A stretch of 64,000 bases of DNA from Gallionellaceae bacterium (GCA_028714735.1 JAQTLU010000002.1:124001-188000), one strand, 5' to 3'. Counted from the stretch's first letter, positions 10,268-17,679 are shown. Made by a program: numbers and translations. Notes: generated by a model not told the origin, from the letters alone.

Positions 10268-11856
10268 AACAACGCCCCGACAATTATCAGGAGCAACCTC
10301 GAAATGCCATTCAGCGAAATACGCGAATCAACGAAGGCGCAGCTCATCGACAAAGTTCGCCGCCTGAACTACGGAAAATACTTGTACAAGGCAAGTATTT
10401 CGAAGATCCGTGGCTTCTCTGGTGAAGACATTGTCTTCGAGTTTCCTGTAACTGCGCTAATTGGTCCGAATGGCAGTGGCAAGTCGTCTGTACTCGGCGT
10501 GGCAGGCTGTGCCTATAAGCCAATTAGACCAGGAATGTTCTTCCCGAAAAGCACCGTTGGCGACGAATCTATGTCAGGCTGGCGTGTCGAATACGAGTTA
10601 GTCGACAAACAACTAAACGCACAACAGCTAGTAAAGCGAACGTCGAACTTCAGACAAGCGAAGTGGGTACGCGGAGACGTCGCCGATCGAGTGGTATTGT
10701 TTTTCGGTATCGAGCGAACTGTGCCCGCTGGAGAAAAGACCAGATACAAGCAGCTAATGCGCTCAACTTACATACATCGCCTTCCGCTGGAACCGCTACC
10801 TACAGCGGTAGCAACTCAAGTGGAACACATCTTGGGGAAATCAGTTTCCGATTATCGAGTGACCAAGTATGGAATGGACGACAGCTTTCTAGTCGGGCGC
10901 ACTGGGACGAATCAGTATTCCGAGTTTCACTTCGGCGCAGGCGAATCGTCGATCATTCGAATGATCACCACCATTGAGCAAGCTCCAGAGAACAGTTTGA
11001 TCTTGATCGAGGAAATCGAGAATGGTCTGCACCCGGTCGCTACACGGCGCATGGTCGAATACCTGATTGACGTTGCTGAGCGTAAATCAATCCAAACAGT
11101 ATTTACAACGCACAGCGACTACGCTTTATCTCCGCTCCCAAGCGTAGCCATTTGGGCAAGTATTGACGGCAAGCTGAAGCAGGGAAAGCTGTCAGTTGAA
11201 GCGCTTAGAGCCGTTTCCGGACGAGTTGACAGAAAGCTAGCCGTATTTGTTGAAGACGAATTTGCCAAGGCATGGGTCGATGCAATTCTTCGCGAAAAGC
11301 TAGGAGCTGATTACGATCAAGTTGAGGTCCATGCCGTTCATGGAGACGGCAACGCCGTCTTGACCCATCGTGGACATATGGCCAACCCAGCGGTCCAGTT
11401 CAAGTCTTTGTGTGTCATAGATGGTGACTCACAGCAGCGTGACGACGTTGCTGCCGGCGTAATTCGTCTTCCAGGGGGGCAGCCAGAACTTGCAGTGTTT
11501 GAAGCCATTCAAGGACGTCTGGTTCAGGATCTCGCGATTCTCACAGTATCGTGTCAGCGGGCGCCCGAATCCCAAAACTTGGTCCGCAGTTCCATGGAAG
11601 AGATTTCGCGTACCAATCGGGACCCTCATCTTCTCTTCAATCAGCTTGGCATAAAGATTGGCTTCGTCTCTGAGGCAATAGTCCGGGGAGCATTTCTCGC
11701 GCTCTGGGTGCGAACCAATGCTGAGTTCTGTGACACGTTGGCCGCCCATGCGAAGGCGTTAATTGAAGCCTAACCCGCGCTTCGATGGGGAACCGGCAAG
11801 CTCTGCTTGCCGGTTCCCCGGGGGCGAAGCCCACGGGCGGCCCCTCAGGCTGAACG
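10262..11856 (+). mobile_element. Single integron-type gene cassette (no integrase nearby)
   Basis: About 1.6 kb bounded by two GTTRRRY cores (GTTAAGC at 10261, GTTAAAT at 11856). It contains one gene in the usual cassette orientation and an attC-like palindrome directly after the stop codon. The interior has clearly lower G+C (roughly half, by eye) and different codon use from flanking genes at about two thirds. No tyrosine integrase is present in the window, so it would be a lone attC without integrase. The boundaries come from motif matching by eye. Confidence 0.6.
10304..11773 (+). CDS. OLD-family-like ATPase/TOPRIM protein, probable defence nuclease
   Basis: A 489-residue ABC/SMC-type ATPase. 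Walker A is GPNGSGKSS (54-62); a signature-like FGAGESSI and Walker B LILIEEIENGLHP (about 231-243) follow, then the H-loop TTHSDY. The C-terminal part looks like a TOPRIM domain: FVEDEFAKAWVDAIL supplies the first Glu (about 318) and CVIDGDSQQRDD the DxD (about 373). This is the layout of OLD-type nucleases and GajA-like defence proteins; no GajB-like helicase is next to it. I chose ATG 10304 (AGGAG 10 bases upstream) because the longer in-frame extension crosses the cassette core site. Low G+C supports recent transfer. Confidence 0.72.
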   Translation: MPFSEIRESTKAQLIDKVRRLNYGKYLYKASISKIRGFSGEDIVFEFPVTALIGPNGSGKSSVLGVAGCAYKPIRPGMFFPKSTVGDESMSGWRVEYELVDKQLNAQQLVKRTSNFRQAKWVRGDVADRVVLFFGIERTVPAGEKTRYKQLMRSTYIHRLPLEPLPTAVATQVEHILGKSVSDYRVTKYGMDDSFLVGRTGTNQYSEFHFGAGESSIIRMITTIEQAPENSLILIEEIENGLHPVATRRMVEYLIDVAERKSIQTVFTTHSDYALSPLPSVAIWASIDGKLKQGKLSVEALRAVSGRVDRKLAVFVEDEFAKAWVDAILREKLGADYDQVEVHAVHGDGNAVLTHRGHMANPAVQFKSLCVIDGDSQQRDDVAAGVIRLPGGQPELAVFEAIQGRLVQDLAILTVSCQRAPESQNLVRSSMEEISRTNRDPHLLFNQLGIKIGFVSEAIVRGAFLALWVRTNAEFCDTLAAHAKALIEA

Positions 11857-11862
11857 TTAAAT
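11768..11862 (+). repeat. attC-like recombination site of the cassette
   Basis: It begins with GCCTAAC (RYYYAAC type), which overlaps the TAA stop of the ATPase gene, and ends with GTTAAAT (GTTRRRY type) preceded by GGCTGAAC, as in many attC ends. The inside is strongly palindromic: GGGGAACCGGCAAGC (11787-11801) and GCTTGCCGGTTCCCC (11805-11819) form a perfect 15-bp stem with a 3-base loop, extended by GCTTCG (11779-11784) with CGAAGC (11825-11830). The arms are asymmetric on the 3' side, which is not ideal for attC; the hairpin may also end transcription. Confidence 0.58.
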
Positions 11863-11951
11863 ATCCGTAAAGGCCACCAGGTTGTCGCCGAAGGTGGCTA
11901 CATGACCATCCGCAATGAGCTGGTTCAGCCCGCCGGAAAGGCAACGTGCGG

Positions 11952-11957
11952 TTAGAA
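11952..11957 (+). promoter_or_regulatory. Possible -10 box for the VF530-type gene
   Basis: TAGAAT lies 30 bases before the start codon at 11987 in the 124-base gap after the attC-like site. No convincing -35 is visible, so support is weak. Confidence 0.25.
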
Positions 11958-11986
11958 TCGGCTGAGAGAATTCGAACCACTTACCC

Positions 11987-12226
11987 ATGAACACCAGCCA
12001 ACCCAAAAACCCCCTTCACGGCATCACCCTGGAGATGATCCTGAACGAACTGGTGGCGGGCTACGGCTGGGAGGAACTGGGCCGGCAGATCGATATCCGC
12101 TGTTTCAACCATGAGCCCAGCGTCTCGTCGTGTCTCAAGTTCCTGCGCCGCACGCCCTGGGCACGCGAGCGGGTGGAGTCGCTGTATCTATATATGTTGC
12201 GGCGGAACAAGGCGGGGCGACCTTAG
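11987..12226 (+). CDS. VF530-family (DUF2132) small protein
   Basis: A 79-residue protein matching the VF530/DUF2132 family, a small helical fold suggested to bind DNA. Recognisable strings are DPLHG-type NPLHGITLEMILNELV, YGWEELGRQIDIRCF and SCLKFLRRTPWARERVESLYL. Length is normal. No regular Shine-Dalgarno precedes the ATG. It stands alone between the cassette and the convergent olsB-like gene, with 17 bases between the two stop codons. The biological role is not established, so no symbol is given. Confidence 0.85.
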   Translation: MNTSQPKNPLHGITLEMILNELVAGYGWEELGRQIDIRCFNHEPSVSSCLKFLRRTPWARERVESLYLYMLRRNKAGRP

Positions 12227-12243
12227 CCGCCCCGGAAGCCGGT

Positions 12244-13008
12244 TCAACCGGCCTGGCCGTTGAGAAAGTGCCTGGCGTAGGTCGGGCTGACCTTGAGCAT
12301 GGGCAGCAGGATCAGGATGTCGGCGGTGTTGAAGTCCGGGTCCCAGGCCGGTTCGCCGCAGACATAGGCGCCGGCGCGCAGGTAGCCCTTGATCAGGGGC
12401 GGCACGATGGCGGCGGCTTCGCTGGTCAGCGCATCAAGCGGCAGCGGGCAGCGCGGGAACACCCGCCATTCCACCGGGGCCAGGTGTTTTTCCCGGACCG
12501 CGTGCCAGACCCCGGCGGCGTTATGACCGCCGTCCTGCATGCCGATGCTGGCGCAGCCCATCAGGTAGTCGTAGCCGCGTTCCTTCATGTAGTCGGCGAG
12601 GCCGGACCAGAGCAGGGCGATGGTGCCGCCGCTGCGGTAGTCGGGATGCACGCAGGAGCGGCCGATCTCGACCATGCGCTCGCGGATGTGGCCCAGGCGG
12701 GTGAGGTCGAATTCCTGGTCGGAATAGAAACTGCCCAGCTTCTTGGCGGCATTCGGGCTCAGGATGCGGTAGGTGCCGACCACCTCGCCGTTTTCCAGGT
12801 CGCGCACGATCAGGTGGTCGCACCAGCGGTCGTACAGGTCGATGTCCAGGCCCGGTTCGGGCGTGTTCAGGCGCGCGCCCATCTCCTCGGCGAAGACCTG
12901 CCAGCGCAGTTTCTGGGCCTCGCGGATCTCATCGTGACCGCTGGCCAGGCCGACCTGGAAGTGGCGTTTCTTGCGGCCTTCTCCTACCTGTAGTCCGGCT
13001 TGCATCAT
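12244..13008 (-). CDS. GNAT-family N-acyltransferase, OlsB-like (ornithine-lipid synthesis)
   Basis: A 254-residue acyltransferase of the OlsB/hemolysin-like GNAT group, which moves a 3-hydroxyacyl chain from acyl-ACP to the alpha-amino group of ornithine, giving lyso-ornithine lipid. Family strings: EIREAQKLRWQVFAEEMGA, CDHLIVRD, VGTYRIL, EIGRSCVHPDYRSGGTIALLW and YLMGCASI. An OlsA-type second acyltransferase is not in the window. Start at 13008, a tandem ATG preceded by AAGGAA; a longer frame upstream would overlap the promoter. A strong Pho-box and -10 lie in front, so induction at low phosphate is likely. The amino-acid substrate is inferred. Confidence 0.75.
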   Translation of the reverse strand: MMQAGLQVGEGRKKRHFQVGLASGHDEIREAQKLRWQVFAEEMGARLNTPEPGLDIDLYDRWCDHLIVRDLENGEVVGTYRILSPNAAKKLGSFYSDQEFDLTRLGHIRERMVEIGRSCVHPDYRSGGTIALLWSGLADYMKERGYDYLMGCASIGMQDGGHNAAGVWHAVREKHLAPVEWRVFPRCPLPLDALTSEAAAIVPPLIKGYLRAGAYVCGEPAWDPDFNTADILILLPMLKVSPTYARHFLNGQAG

Positions 13009-13039
13009 CGTGTGGTTCCTTCTTGAGATTGACGGGGCC

Positions 13040-13045
13040 ACTCTA
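13040..13045 (-). promoter_or_regulatory. -10 box of the olsB-like gene
   Basis: On the minus strand TAGAGT lies exactly 10 bases after the perfect CTGTCAT unit of the Pho box at 13056-13084, the spacing usual for PhoB-activated promoters. It would start transcription about 25 bases before the ATG at 13008. Confidence 0.55.
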
Positions 13046-13055
13046 GGAAGCCGGC

Positions 13056-13084
13056 ATGACAGGTCCATTAATCGATGGTGAAAG
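13056..13084 (-). promoter_or_regulatory. Pho box (PhoB site) in front of the olsB-like gene
   Basis: Read on the minus strand: CTTTCAC (13084-13078), a weak middle unit GATTAAT, and CTGTCAT (13062-13056), each 11 bases apart as in tandem PhoB sites. The last unit is a perfect match to CTGTCAT, the first matches 5-6 of 7. It is followed at the right distance by a -10 box. It points to the olsB-like gene. Confidence 0.65.
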
Positions 13085-13168
13085 ATTGGTTACCGGGCGA
13101 GCTCGCTGGACGTGCTCGCGCATGATCGGACACGCCCGTCGGATGGCCGGAGGAATCAGGCCGGCACG

Positions 13169-13186
13169 GTTTCATCGTTCTGTCAC
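13169..13186 (+). promoter_or_regulatory. Pho box in front of the plcP-like gene
   Basis: GTTTCAT-CGTT-CTGTCAC: two direct 7-base units 11 bases apart, the first 5/7 and the second fully matching the PhoB consensus. Ten bases later comes a weak -10 (CACGAT, 13197-13202), which would put the transcription start at or within a base or two of the ATG at 13209. Confidence 0.65.
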
Positions 13187-13208
13187 ACAGTCCGGGCACG
13201 ATGCCGGC

Positions 13209-14009
13209 ATGCCGAATGTACGCTCCGTGTTCCTGTCCGACATCCATCTGGGCACCCGCGCCTGCCAGGCCGACCGGCTTTTGGAATTCCTCCGCGAACA
13301 CCCGTCCGAACACCTGTTCCTGGTCGGCGACATCGTCGACTTCTGGTCGATGAGCCGGAGCATCCACTGGAACTCGGCGCAGAACACGGTGATCCAGAAG
13401 ATCCTTCGGCGCGCCCGTCACGGCGAGCGGGTGGTGTTCATCCCCGGCAACCACGACGAGGCCCTGCGCGAATATCACGGCGTCGCCTTCGGCGATATCG
13501 AAGTGGCCGAGGAGTACGTCCACGAGACCGCCGACGGCCGCCGCCTGCTGCTCATCCACGGCGACGAGTTCGACCAGGTCACCCGCTACCACAAGTGGGT
13601 CGCGGTGCTGGGCGACATGGCCTACAACTGCCTGGTCAGGATCAACGGCTGGCTGTCCTGGGTCCGGCGCAGCCTCGGCCGGCCCGGCTATTGGTCGCTG
13701 GCCGGCTATGCCAAGCGCAAGGTCAAGCGGGCCCTGGAGTTCATCTTCGACTTCGAACGCTCGGTCATCCACCATGTCCGCGAGCGCGGTCTCGACGGTG
13801 TCATCTGCGGCCACATCCACTGGGCGGCGATGAAGGAGGTCGACGGCCTGCTCTATATCAATTGCGGCGACTGGGTCGATTCCTGCACCGCCATCGTCGA
13901 GCACTTCGACGGCCGGCTGGAACTGGTCGACTGGGATGGCGTGCCGGACAGGCAGCCGGCGACCCCGCTGCTGACCGACACTGTCGTGGCGGAGCGCAAG
14001 GTCGCATGA
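13209..14009 (+). CDS. PlcP-like metallophosphoesterase (probable phospholipase C)
   Basis: A 266-residue calcineurin-like phosphoesterase (COG2908 type). Metal ligands: D11 and H13 in LSDIHLGTR, D41 in VGDIVDFW, N81 and H82 in IPGNHDE, then LLIHGDEFD and ICGHIHWA; it ends with INCGDWVDSC. Relatives are often annotated as UDP-diacylglucosamine hydrolase, but these strings fit the PlcP group better, which strips phospholipids to diacylglycerol during phosphate starvation in Sinorhizobium meliloti and marine bacteria. A Pho box precedes it and a glycosyltransferase follows with an ATGA overlap, the plcP-agt arrangement. The start at 13209 matches the family and has no clear Shine-Dalgarno. Confidence 0.8.
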   Translation: MPNVRSVFLSDIHLGTRACQADRLLEFLREHPSEHLFLVGDIVDFWSMSRSIHWNSAQNTVIQKILRRARHGERVVFIPGNHDEALREYHGVAFGDIEVAEEYVHETADGRRLLLIHGDEFDQVTRYHKWVAVLGDMAYNCLVRINGWLSWVRRSLGRPGYWSLAGYAKRKVKRALEFIFDFERSVIHHVRERGLDGVICGHIHWAAMKEVDGLLYINCGDWVDSCTAIVEHFDGRLELVDWDGVPDRQPATPLLTDTVVAERKVA

Positions 14010-15145
14010 AGGCCCTGATGGTGTCCGACGTGTATTTCCCGCGCGTCAACGGGGTGTCCACGTCGATCGAGACCTTCCGCCAGGTGCTGGCCCCGGAGGG
14101 GGTGCGGGTCAACCTGGTGGTGCCGCGCTACGGCGCCGAGCCGGACCAGGAGGGCATCGTCCGCATCGGCTCGCGCAGCATACCGCGCGACCCCGAGGAC
14201 CGCCTGCTGCCCTGGGCAGAGACTCGCGACACCGTGCACGCGCAGGCCGCGGAATGCGACCTGGTGCACATCCAGACCCCGTTCGTCGCCCACTATGCCG
14301 GCCTCAGCGCGGCGCGCCGGCACGACAAGCCGGTCCTGGCGACCTACCACACCTTCTTCGAGGAATATCTGTTCCATTACGCCCCCTTCCTGCCGGCCAC
14401 CTGGCTGAAGGGGCTGGCGCGGCGCTTCTCGCGCACCCAGTGCAACGACCTCGACGCGGTGGTGGTGCCGTCCACGGCGATGCGCGACCGCCTGGCCGAG
14501 TATGGCGTCACCACGGCCATGCATGTGCTGCCGACCGGCATCCCTCTGAACCGCTTCGCCGCCGGCGAGCGGCAGCGCTTCCGGACCGCCTACGCGATCC
14601 CGGATGAACGCCCGGTGGCCCTGTTCGTCGGCCGGGTGGCCCACGAGAAGAACATCGGCTTCCTGATCGACGCCGTGGCCATGGCCCGCCGCCAGGTGCC
14701 TGAACTATTGTTCCTGATCACCGGCCAAGGGCCGGCGGAAAAGGCCCTGCGCCGTCAGGCGGAGGCGCAGGGGCTGGGCGAGTGCGTGCGCTTCCTGGGC
14801 TACCTGGACCGGCAGCAGCAGTTGCCGGACGCCTATGCCGCCGCCGACGTGTTCGTGTTCGCCTCGCGCACCGAGACCCAGGGCCTGGTGCTCCTGGAGG
14901 CGATGGCGATGGGCCTGCCGGTGGTGTCCCTGGCGGCCATGGGGACCAAGGACATCCTGGCCCCGGGCCGCGGCGGCCTGGCGGCGCCGGACGACGTCGA
15001 GGGGTTTGCCGAGGTCCTGGTCAGGGTGTTGGCGGATGCCGAATTGCGCGCCCGGCTTGCGCTCGATGCCCGCGACTATGCCCGCGATTGGGCCGACGAC
15101 CGCATGGCGACCCGGCTGGCGGCGCTGTACCGTACCCTGCTCTGA
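14006..15145 (+). CDS. Glycosyltransferase family 4, likely diacylglycerol glycosyltransferase (Agt-type)
   Basis: A 379-residue GT-B enzyme. N-terminus MKALMVSDVYFPRVNGVSTSI has the GT4 acceptor loop; the donor half has FVGRVAHEKNIGFLIDAV (about 205-222), LITGQGPAE and the signature ETQGLVLLEAMAMGLPVV (about 290-307). It resembles glycosyltransferases that put glucose or glucuronic acid on diacylglycerol. It overlaps the PlcP-like gene by four bases, so the two are translated together; PlcP would release the diacylglycerol that this enzyme glycosylates. Sugar and acceptor are inferred from that context. It converges on the next gene with 9 bases between. Confidence 0.78.
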   Translation: MKALMVSDVYFPRVNGVSTSIETFRQVLAPEGVRVNLVVPRYGAEPDQEGIVRIGSRSIPRDPEDRLLPWAETRDTVHAQAAECDLVHIQTPFVAHYAGLSAARRHDKPVLATYHTFFEEYLFHYAPFLPATWLKGLARRFSRTQCNDLDAVVVPSTAMRDRLAEYGVTTAMHVLPTGIPLNRFAAGERQRFRTAYAIPDERPVALFVGRVAHEKNIGFLIDAVAMARRQVPELLFLITGQGPAEKALRRQAEAQGLGECVRFLGYLDRQQQLPDAYAAADVFVFASRTETQGLVLLEAMAMGLPVVSLAAMGTKDILAPGRGGLAAPDDVEGFAEVLVRVLADAELRARLALDARDYARDWADDRMATRLAALYRTLL

Positions 15146-15154
15146 GCGCGCCGG

Positions 15155-16381
15155 TCAGATCCCGAGCTTGGTCAGCGCCGCTTCCTGGCTGATCTCGCCC
15201 TCCCTGACCAGGCGCAGGTAATAACCTTCCAGGCGGTCGTAGATGCCGCTCCACGAAGCCGCCAGCGCCGCCCCCCTGGCCTGCTGCTGCAAGGCATGGA
15301 CGAGTTCGGGCTGCCCGGCCAGACGGCATGCCGCCTCGATGAAGGCGGCCTCGTCGCCGAAAGGCACCTTGAGGCCACTCTCGTCCTGCCTGATGTGCTC
15401 GGCCGCGGCGGCGTAGTCGAAGCCGAGCACCGCCAGGCCGCTGGCCATGGCCTCCAGGATGACGTTGCCGAAGGTCTCGGTCAGGCTGGGAAACAGGAAG
15501 ATGTCGGCGGAGGCGTAATGCGCGGCCAGGTCGGTCCCGGTGCGCGGGCCGGCATGGATGATATGGGGGTGGCTGGCCTTCAGCGCGGCCGCGTCGGGGC
15601 CGTCGCCGACCAGGACCAGGCGGGCGTCGGGGCGGATGCGTGACATGGCCTCGAAGGCCCGGATCAACAGCGGCAGGTTCTTCTCCGGCGCGATGCGGCC
15701 GACATAGGCCACGGCCAGGCCGGTCCCGTTGACGCCCCAGTGCCGGCGCAGGTCCGGGCTGCGCCGCTCCGGCCGGAACAGCTCGCCGTCGACGCCCCGG
15801 GCCAGCACTTCTATATTGCGGTAGCCCTGACCGGACAATTCGTCGCGCAGGTCGCGCGTCGGCACCACGGTGATGCGGGCCTGGTTGTGGAATTTGCGCA
15901 GGTAGGCGTGGATGGGCTTCTTCAGCCAGCCCATGCCGTAGTGCCGGCTGTAGGAATGGAAGTTGGTATGGAAGCCGGCCAGGACCGGGATGGCGAGCTT
16001 GCGGGCGGCGGCCATGGCGGACCAGCCGAGCGGGCCTTCGGTGGCGATGTGCACCACGTCCGGCCGGCGCAGGGTCCACAGCTTCGCCAGCAGACGCTTG
16101 GCCGGCAGGCCCACGTTGAGGCCGGCGTAACTCGGGATGGGGAAGCCGGGACGCAGCACCTGTTCCAGGTGGCCCTGGTCGGGCTGGGCGGGCGCGTCGC
16201 CGCGCTGGCGCGGCCGGATCAGCTGGACCTGATGATCCCGGGTCTGCAGGGCGGCGACGATGCGGCCGATGGTCATGGCGACGCCGTTGATCTCGGGCGG
16301 ATAGGTCTCGGTGACCATGGCTACGCGTAACCGTCGGGAGGCCACGGGCAGTTGTTCGAGGAGCAGGTCGCTGGTGTGCAT
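15155..16381 (-). CDS. Glycosyltransferase family 4, Pho-box controlled
   Basis: A 408-residue GT-B enzyme related to SqdX/MgtA-type transferases: VAMVTETYPPEINGVAMTI near residue 20, DVVHIATEGPLGWSA, GFHTNFHSYSRHYG, then YVGRIAPEKNLPLLIRAF and ETFGNVILEAMASGLAVLGF. Such enzymes transfer mannose, glucose or sulfoquinovose to lipids, but the sugar cannot be read from sequence. A perfect double PhoB repeat sits 25-42 bases upstream, so the gene is probably induced by phosphate starvation with its neighbours. The ATG at 16381 has no Shine-Dalgarno and lies at the expected transcription start. About 15 extra residues precede the usual family N-terminus; a later start is possible. Confidence 0.8.
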   Translation of the reverse strand: MHTSDLLLEQLPVASRRLRVAMVTETYPPEINGVAMTIGRIVAALQTRDHQVQLIRPRQRGDAPAQPDQGHLEQVLRPGFPIPSYAGLNVGLPAKRLLAKLWTLRRPDVVHIATEGPLGWSAMAAARKLAIPVLAGFHTNFHSYSRHYGMGWLKKPIHAYLRKFHNQARITVVPTRDLRDELSGQGYRNIEVLARGVDGELFRPERRSPDLRRHWGVNGTGLAVAYVGRIAPEKNLPLLIRAFEAMSRIRPDARLVLVGDGPDAAALKASHPHIIHAGPRTGTDLAAHYASADIFLFPSLTETFGNVILEAMASGLAVLGFDYAAAAEHIRQDESGLKVPFGDEAAFIEAACRLAGQPELVHALQQQARGAALAASWSGIYDRLEGYYLRLVREGEISQEAALTKLGI

Positions 16382-16405
16382 GGCGCCCTACGATGCCCGC
16401 GCGGC

Positions 16406-16423
16406 GTGACAGGGATGTGACAG
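16406..16423 (-). promoter_or_regulatory. Perfect Pho box in front of the second glycosyltransferase
   Basis: On the minus strand CTGTCAC-ATCC-CTGTCAC, two identical direct repeats 11 bases apart, close to the ideal PhoB site. Ten bases on comes a weak -10 (CATCGT), then the ATG at 16381. It points away from pstS. Confidence 0.75.
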
Positions 16424-16454
16424 CAGGGCGTGCTGGCCGGTATGTTCGAACCAA

Positions 16455-16482
16455 CATTACAATATTAATAATTTTGTAATAT
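16455..16482. promoter_or_regulatory. AT-rich palindrome upstream of pstS
   Basis: ATTACAA (16456-16462) and TTGTAAT (16474-16480) form an inverted repeat with an 11-base AT-rich spacer in otherwise G+C-rich DNA, 64 bases before pstS. It may hold the pstS promoter or a regulator site. No Pho box facing pstS was found. Confidence 0.4.
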
Positions 16483-16544
16483 GCCCTGGCTAAGATGCCT
16501 CACGTCGCAAATGGCGGCTTTCGTCATCTTTCCCGGAGAAATTC

Positions 16545-17576
16545 ATGTTCGCAACCAAGCGCATTAACTTCAAACTGGCCGGCCTGGCCGCCGCGATGGC
16601 CATGGGCATCGCCGCCAGTGCTGCCGCCTTCGCCACCGACATCACCGGCGCCGGTGCCACCTTCCCGTATGCCGTCTACACCAAGTGGGCCGAGGCCTAC
16701 AAGGCCGCCACCGGCAGCAACGTGAACTACCAGGGTATCGGTTCTTCCGGCGGCATCAAGCAGATCAAGGCCAAGACCGTCGACTTCGGCGGTACCGATG
16801 CCCCCCTGAGCGAATCCGAACTGGACGGCTCCGGCCTGGTGCAGTTCCCGGCCGTCATGGGCGGCGCCACCATCGTGGTGAACCTGCCCGGCGTTGCCTC
16901 CGGTCAGCTGAAGCTGGACGGCGCCACCGCCGCCGAGATCTTCCGCGGCGCCATCACCAAGTGGAACGCCCCCGCCATCGCCATGCTGAACCCCGGCGTC
17001 AAACTGCCCGATACCGCCATCACCATCGTCCACCGCTCCGACGGTTCCGGCACCACCGACGTGGTCACCCACTACCTGGCCAAGCAGTCCGTCTCCTTCA
17101 TGCGCGACGTCGGCGCCGGCAAGACGGTGAACTGGCCTGCCAACGACATCGGCGGCAAGGGCAACCCGGGCGTGGCCGCCAACGTGCAGAAGATCGTCGG
17201 CGCCATCGGTTACGTGGATTACGCCGATGCCAAGAAGAACGGCCTCAACTTTGTCGCCCTGAAGAACAAGGCCGGCAACTTCGTGCTGCCGAATGGCGAT
17301 ACCTTTGCCGCCGCCGCCTCCGGCGCCAACTTCAAGGTCAAGGGCATGGCTCCCGATCTGCTCGACCAGGCGCACAAGAACGCCTGGCCGATCGTGACCG
17401 CGACCTATATCCTGGCCTACGAAAAGGGCGGCAATGGCGCCCAGCAGAAGGCGGTCGTGGACTTCTTCACCTGGTCGCTGAACAATGGCCAGAAGATGGC
17501 TGACGATCTGGACTTCGTGGCGCTGCCGGCCTCGGTGGTGAAGATGGTCGAAGCCGAGATGAAGAACATCAAGTAA
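16545..17576 (+). CDS. pstS: Phosphate ABC transporter, periplasmic phosphate-binding protein PstS
   Basis: PstS, 343 residues, captures phosphate in the periplasm for PstCAB. The signal peptide runs to about residue 30 ([17 protein letters not shown]), followed by the family start [17 protein letters not shown]. Phosphate-loop strings are [20 protein letters not shown] and [21 protein letters not shown] lies before the ATG. pstC follows after about 100 bases that hold two hairpins, which fits the need for far more PstS than PstCA. The rest of the transporter is complete; a phoU gene is not seen after pstB. Confidence 0.97.
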   Translation: MFATKRINFKLAGLAAAMAMGIAASAAAFATDITGAGATFPYAVYTKWAEAYKAATGSNVNYQGIGSSGGIKQIKAKTVDFGGTDAPLSESELDGSGLVQFPAVMGGATIVVNLPGVASGQLKLDGATAAEIFRGAITKWNAPAIAMLNPGVKLPDTAITIVHRSDGSGTTDVVTHYLAKQSVSFMRDVGAGKTVNWPANDIGGKGNPGVAANVQKIVGAIGYVDYADAKKNGLNFVALKNKAGNFVLPNGDTFAAAASGANFKVKGMAPDLLDQAHKNAWPIVTATYILAYEKGGNGAQQKAVVDFFTWSLNNGQKMADDLDFVALPASVVKMVEAEMKNIK

Positions 17577-17583
17577 CAAGGCG

Positions 17584-17604
17584 GGTCCGGGCCATGCCCG
17601 GACC
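17584..17604 (+). other. Perfect hairpin between pstS and pstC
   Basis: GGTCCGGGC (17584-17592) and GCCCGGACC (17596-17604) with the 3-base loop CAT, starting 7 bases after the pstS stop. It is followed by TTCTCC, not a true T-run. It probably protects the pstS message or partly ends transcription. Confidence 0.6.
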
Positions 17605-17650
17605 TTCTCCGGAAGCCTCCTCGGCAGGGTTCGCGGGGGTTTCCGGAGAA
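17605..17650 (+). other. Second inverted repeat before pstC
   Basis: TTCTCCGGAA (17605-17614) is the exact reverse complement of TTCCGGAGAA (17641-17650). The 3' arm covers a GGAGA sequence and the first base of an upstream ATG (17650), so folding could hide that start. Confidence 0.5.
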
Positions 17651-17679
17651 TGCCCCGAAAGATCAGGACGGACAAAGAT

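Noticed and set aside
10211-10303. A longer N-terminus for the cassette ATPase
   Set aside because: The extension crosses the cassette core at 10261 and the composition change; ATG 10304 has its own ribosome site and fits the fold.
11857-11988. A 43-codon minus-strand frame (starts MGKWFEFSQPILTARC) between the attC-like site and the VF530-type gene
   Set aside because: It reads rather like protein and ends in the cassette core, but its ATG overlaps the next gene, it has no clear ribosome site and it covers that gene's promoter region. Not enough support to call it a gene.
12130-12993. A long plus-strand frame across the olsB-like gene
   Set aside because: It is the antisense of a gene with clear family motifs and a promoter; its peptide is low-complexity.
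16406-16423. Taking the perfect Pho box as the pstS promoter site
   Set aside because: PhoB sites are direct repeats with a direction; this one faces the glycosyltransferase and is 122 bases from pstS, too far for a standard PhoB promoter.
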